Source: Maribacter huludaoensis
Lineage (GTDB): Bacteria > Bacteroidota > Bacteroidia > Flavobacteriales > Flavobacteriaceae
Length of the DNA: 42,670 nt
Direction: 5' to 3'
NCBI RefSeq assembly: GCF_029350945.1
Contig: NZ_JARKMS010000003.1
Coordinates: 433,069 to 475,738 of the forward strand
Positions 42,657 to 42,670 of this stretch are shown one piece after another. The notes beneath the pieces were generated by a model. That model worked only from the letters and a program-made list of their open reading frames with translations, searched no databases and had not been told where the DNA came from. Numbering within the stretch: the stretch's first letter is position 1; each line of letters opens with the position of its first letter. A program made the translations under genes and the position numbers.

Positions 42657-42670
42657 CATACGTTTATAGA

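Noticed and set aside
42280..42670. Insertion sequence
   Set aside because: Inverted repeats are present but no transposase-coding frame lies between them.

Overview
The window looks like a chromosomal segment of a marine member of the Flavobacteriaceae (Bacteroidota). It is A+T-rich, with many lipoproteins whose lipobox cysteine is followed by acidic or serine-rich residues. Several promoters carry the Bacteroidota -7 box TAnnTTTG, Shine-Dalgarno sequences are scarce, and there are a PL7 alginate lyase, a DUF2911 protein, a DUF2452 protein and MenB (menaquinone). The exact genus cannot be fixed from the sequence alone.

Layout. 1-3165: a tail of an unknown gene, an orphan lipoprotein, a GntR/FCD regulator with its own palindrome, an ECF sigma factor with a downstream membrane protein, and a 48-codon ORF. 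3169-5889 (minus): XdhC, a MobA-like nucleotidyltransferase and an exported amidohydrolase, a molybdenum-cofactor maturation operon without its molybdoenzyme in view. 6100-8226: a vWA lipoprotein and an OmpA-family lipoprotein, each with a strong terminator. 8299-12381 (minus): an envelope operon of a haem c/FG-GAP lipoprotein, a 3D-domain lipoprotein, a peptidoglycan amidase lipoprotein and an M14 carboxypeptidase. 12489-17985: DUF2452, a serine beta-lactamase-like hydrolase, a minisatellite-rich gap, menB, a PAP2 phosphatase, an SDR and DUF2911. 18002-25048: an AraC regulator, a four-domain ABM/ABM/SnoaL/SnoaL lipoprotein, then a tight run of methyltransferase, zinc-ribbon protein, MsrQ-like membrane protein broken by one in-frame TAA, NmrA-like oxidoreductase, then LdhA and an MDR reductase. 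25134-27274: the alginate lyase and a kelch-like lipoprotein. 27467-30324: an overlapping thiamin salvage operon thiM-thiE-tenA-thiD.

30344-35090 holds two Crp/Fnr-type regulator genes. Just downstream of each lies a perfect palindrome with a Crp/Fnr half-site layout (TTGA-N6-TCAA; TGTGA-N6-TCACA). Each palindrome sits at exactly the same distance (29 nt from its centre) ahead of an AAnnTTTG box. The genes that follow are a secreted HbpS/GlcG-like protein plus a propeller-Dabb fusion in one case, and a RidA-like protein lacking the usual arginine in the other. This is the best-supported regulatory observation in the window.

35200-38042: a cysteine/cystathionine synthase-family enzyme facing a 614-residue transsulfuration-type PLP enzyme. 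38289-40760: a lone, very A+T-rich gene fusing an HsdR_N-type PD-(D/E)XK nuclease to a STAND/AAA-like NTPase, the likeliest accessory (anti-phage) gene here. 40975-42243: a glycosyltransferase whose 5' end runs into intergenic repeats. 42244-42670: a dense cluster of palindromic repeat elements. No tRNA, rRNA, CRISPR array, transposase or prophage gene was seen.
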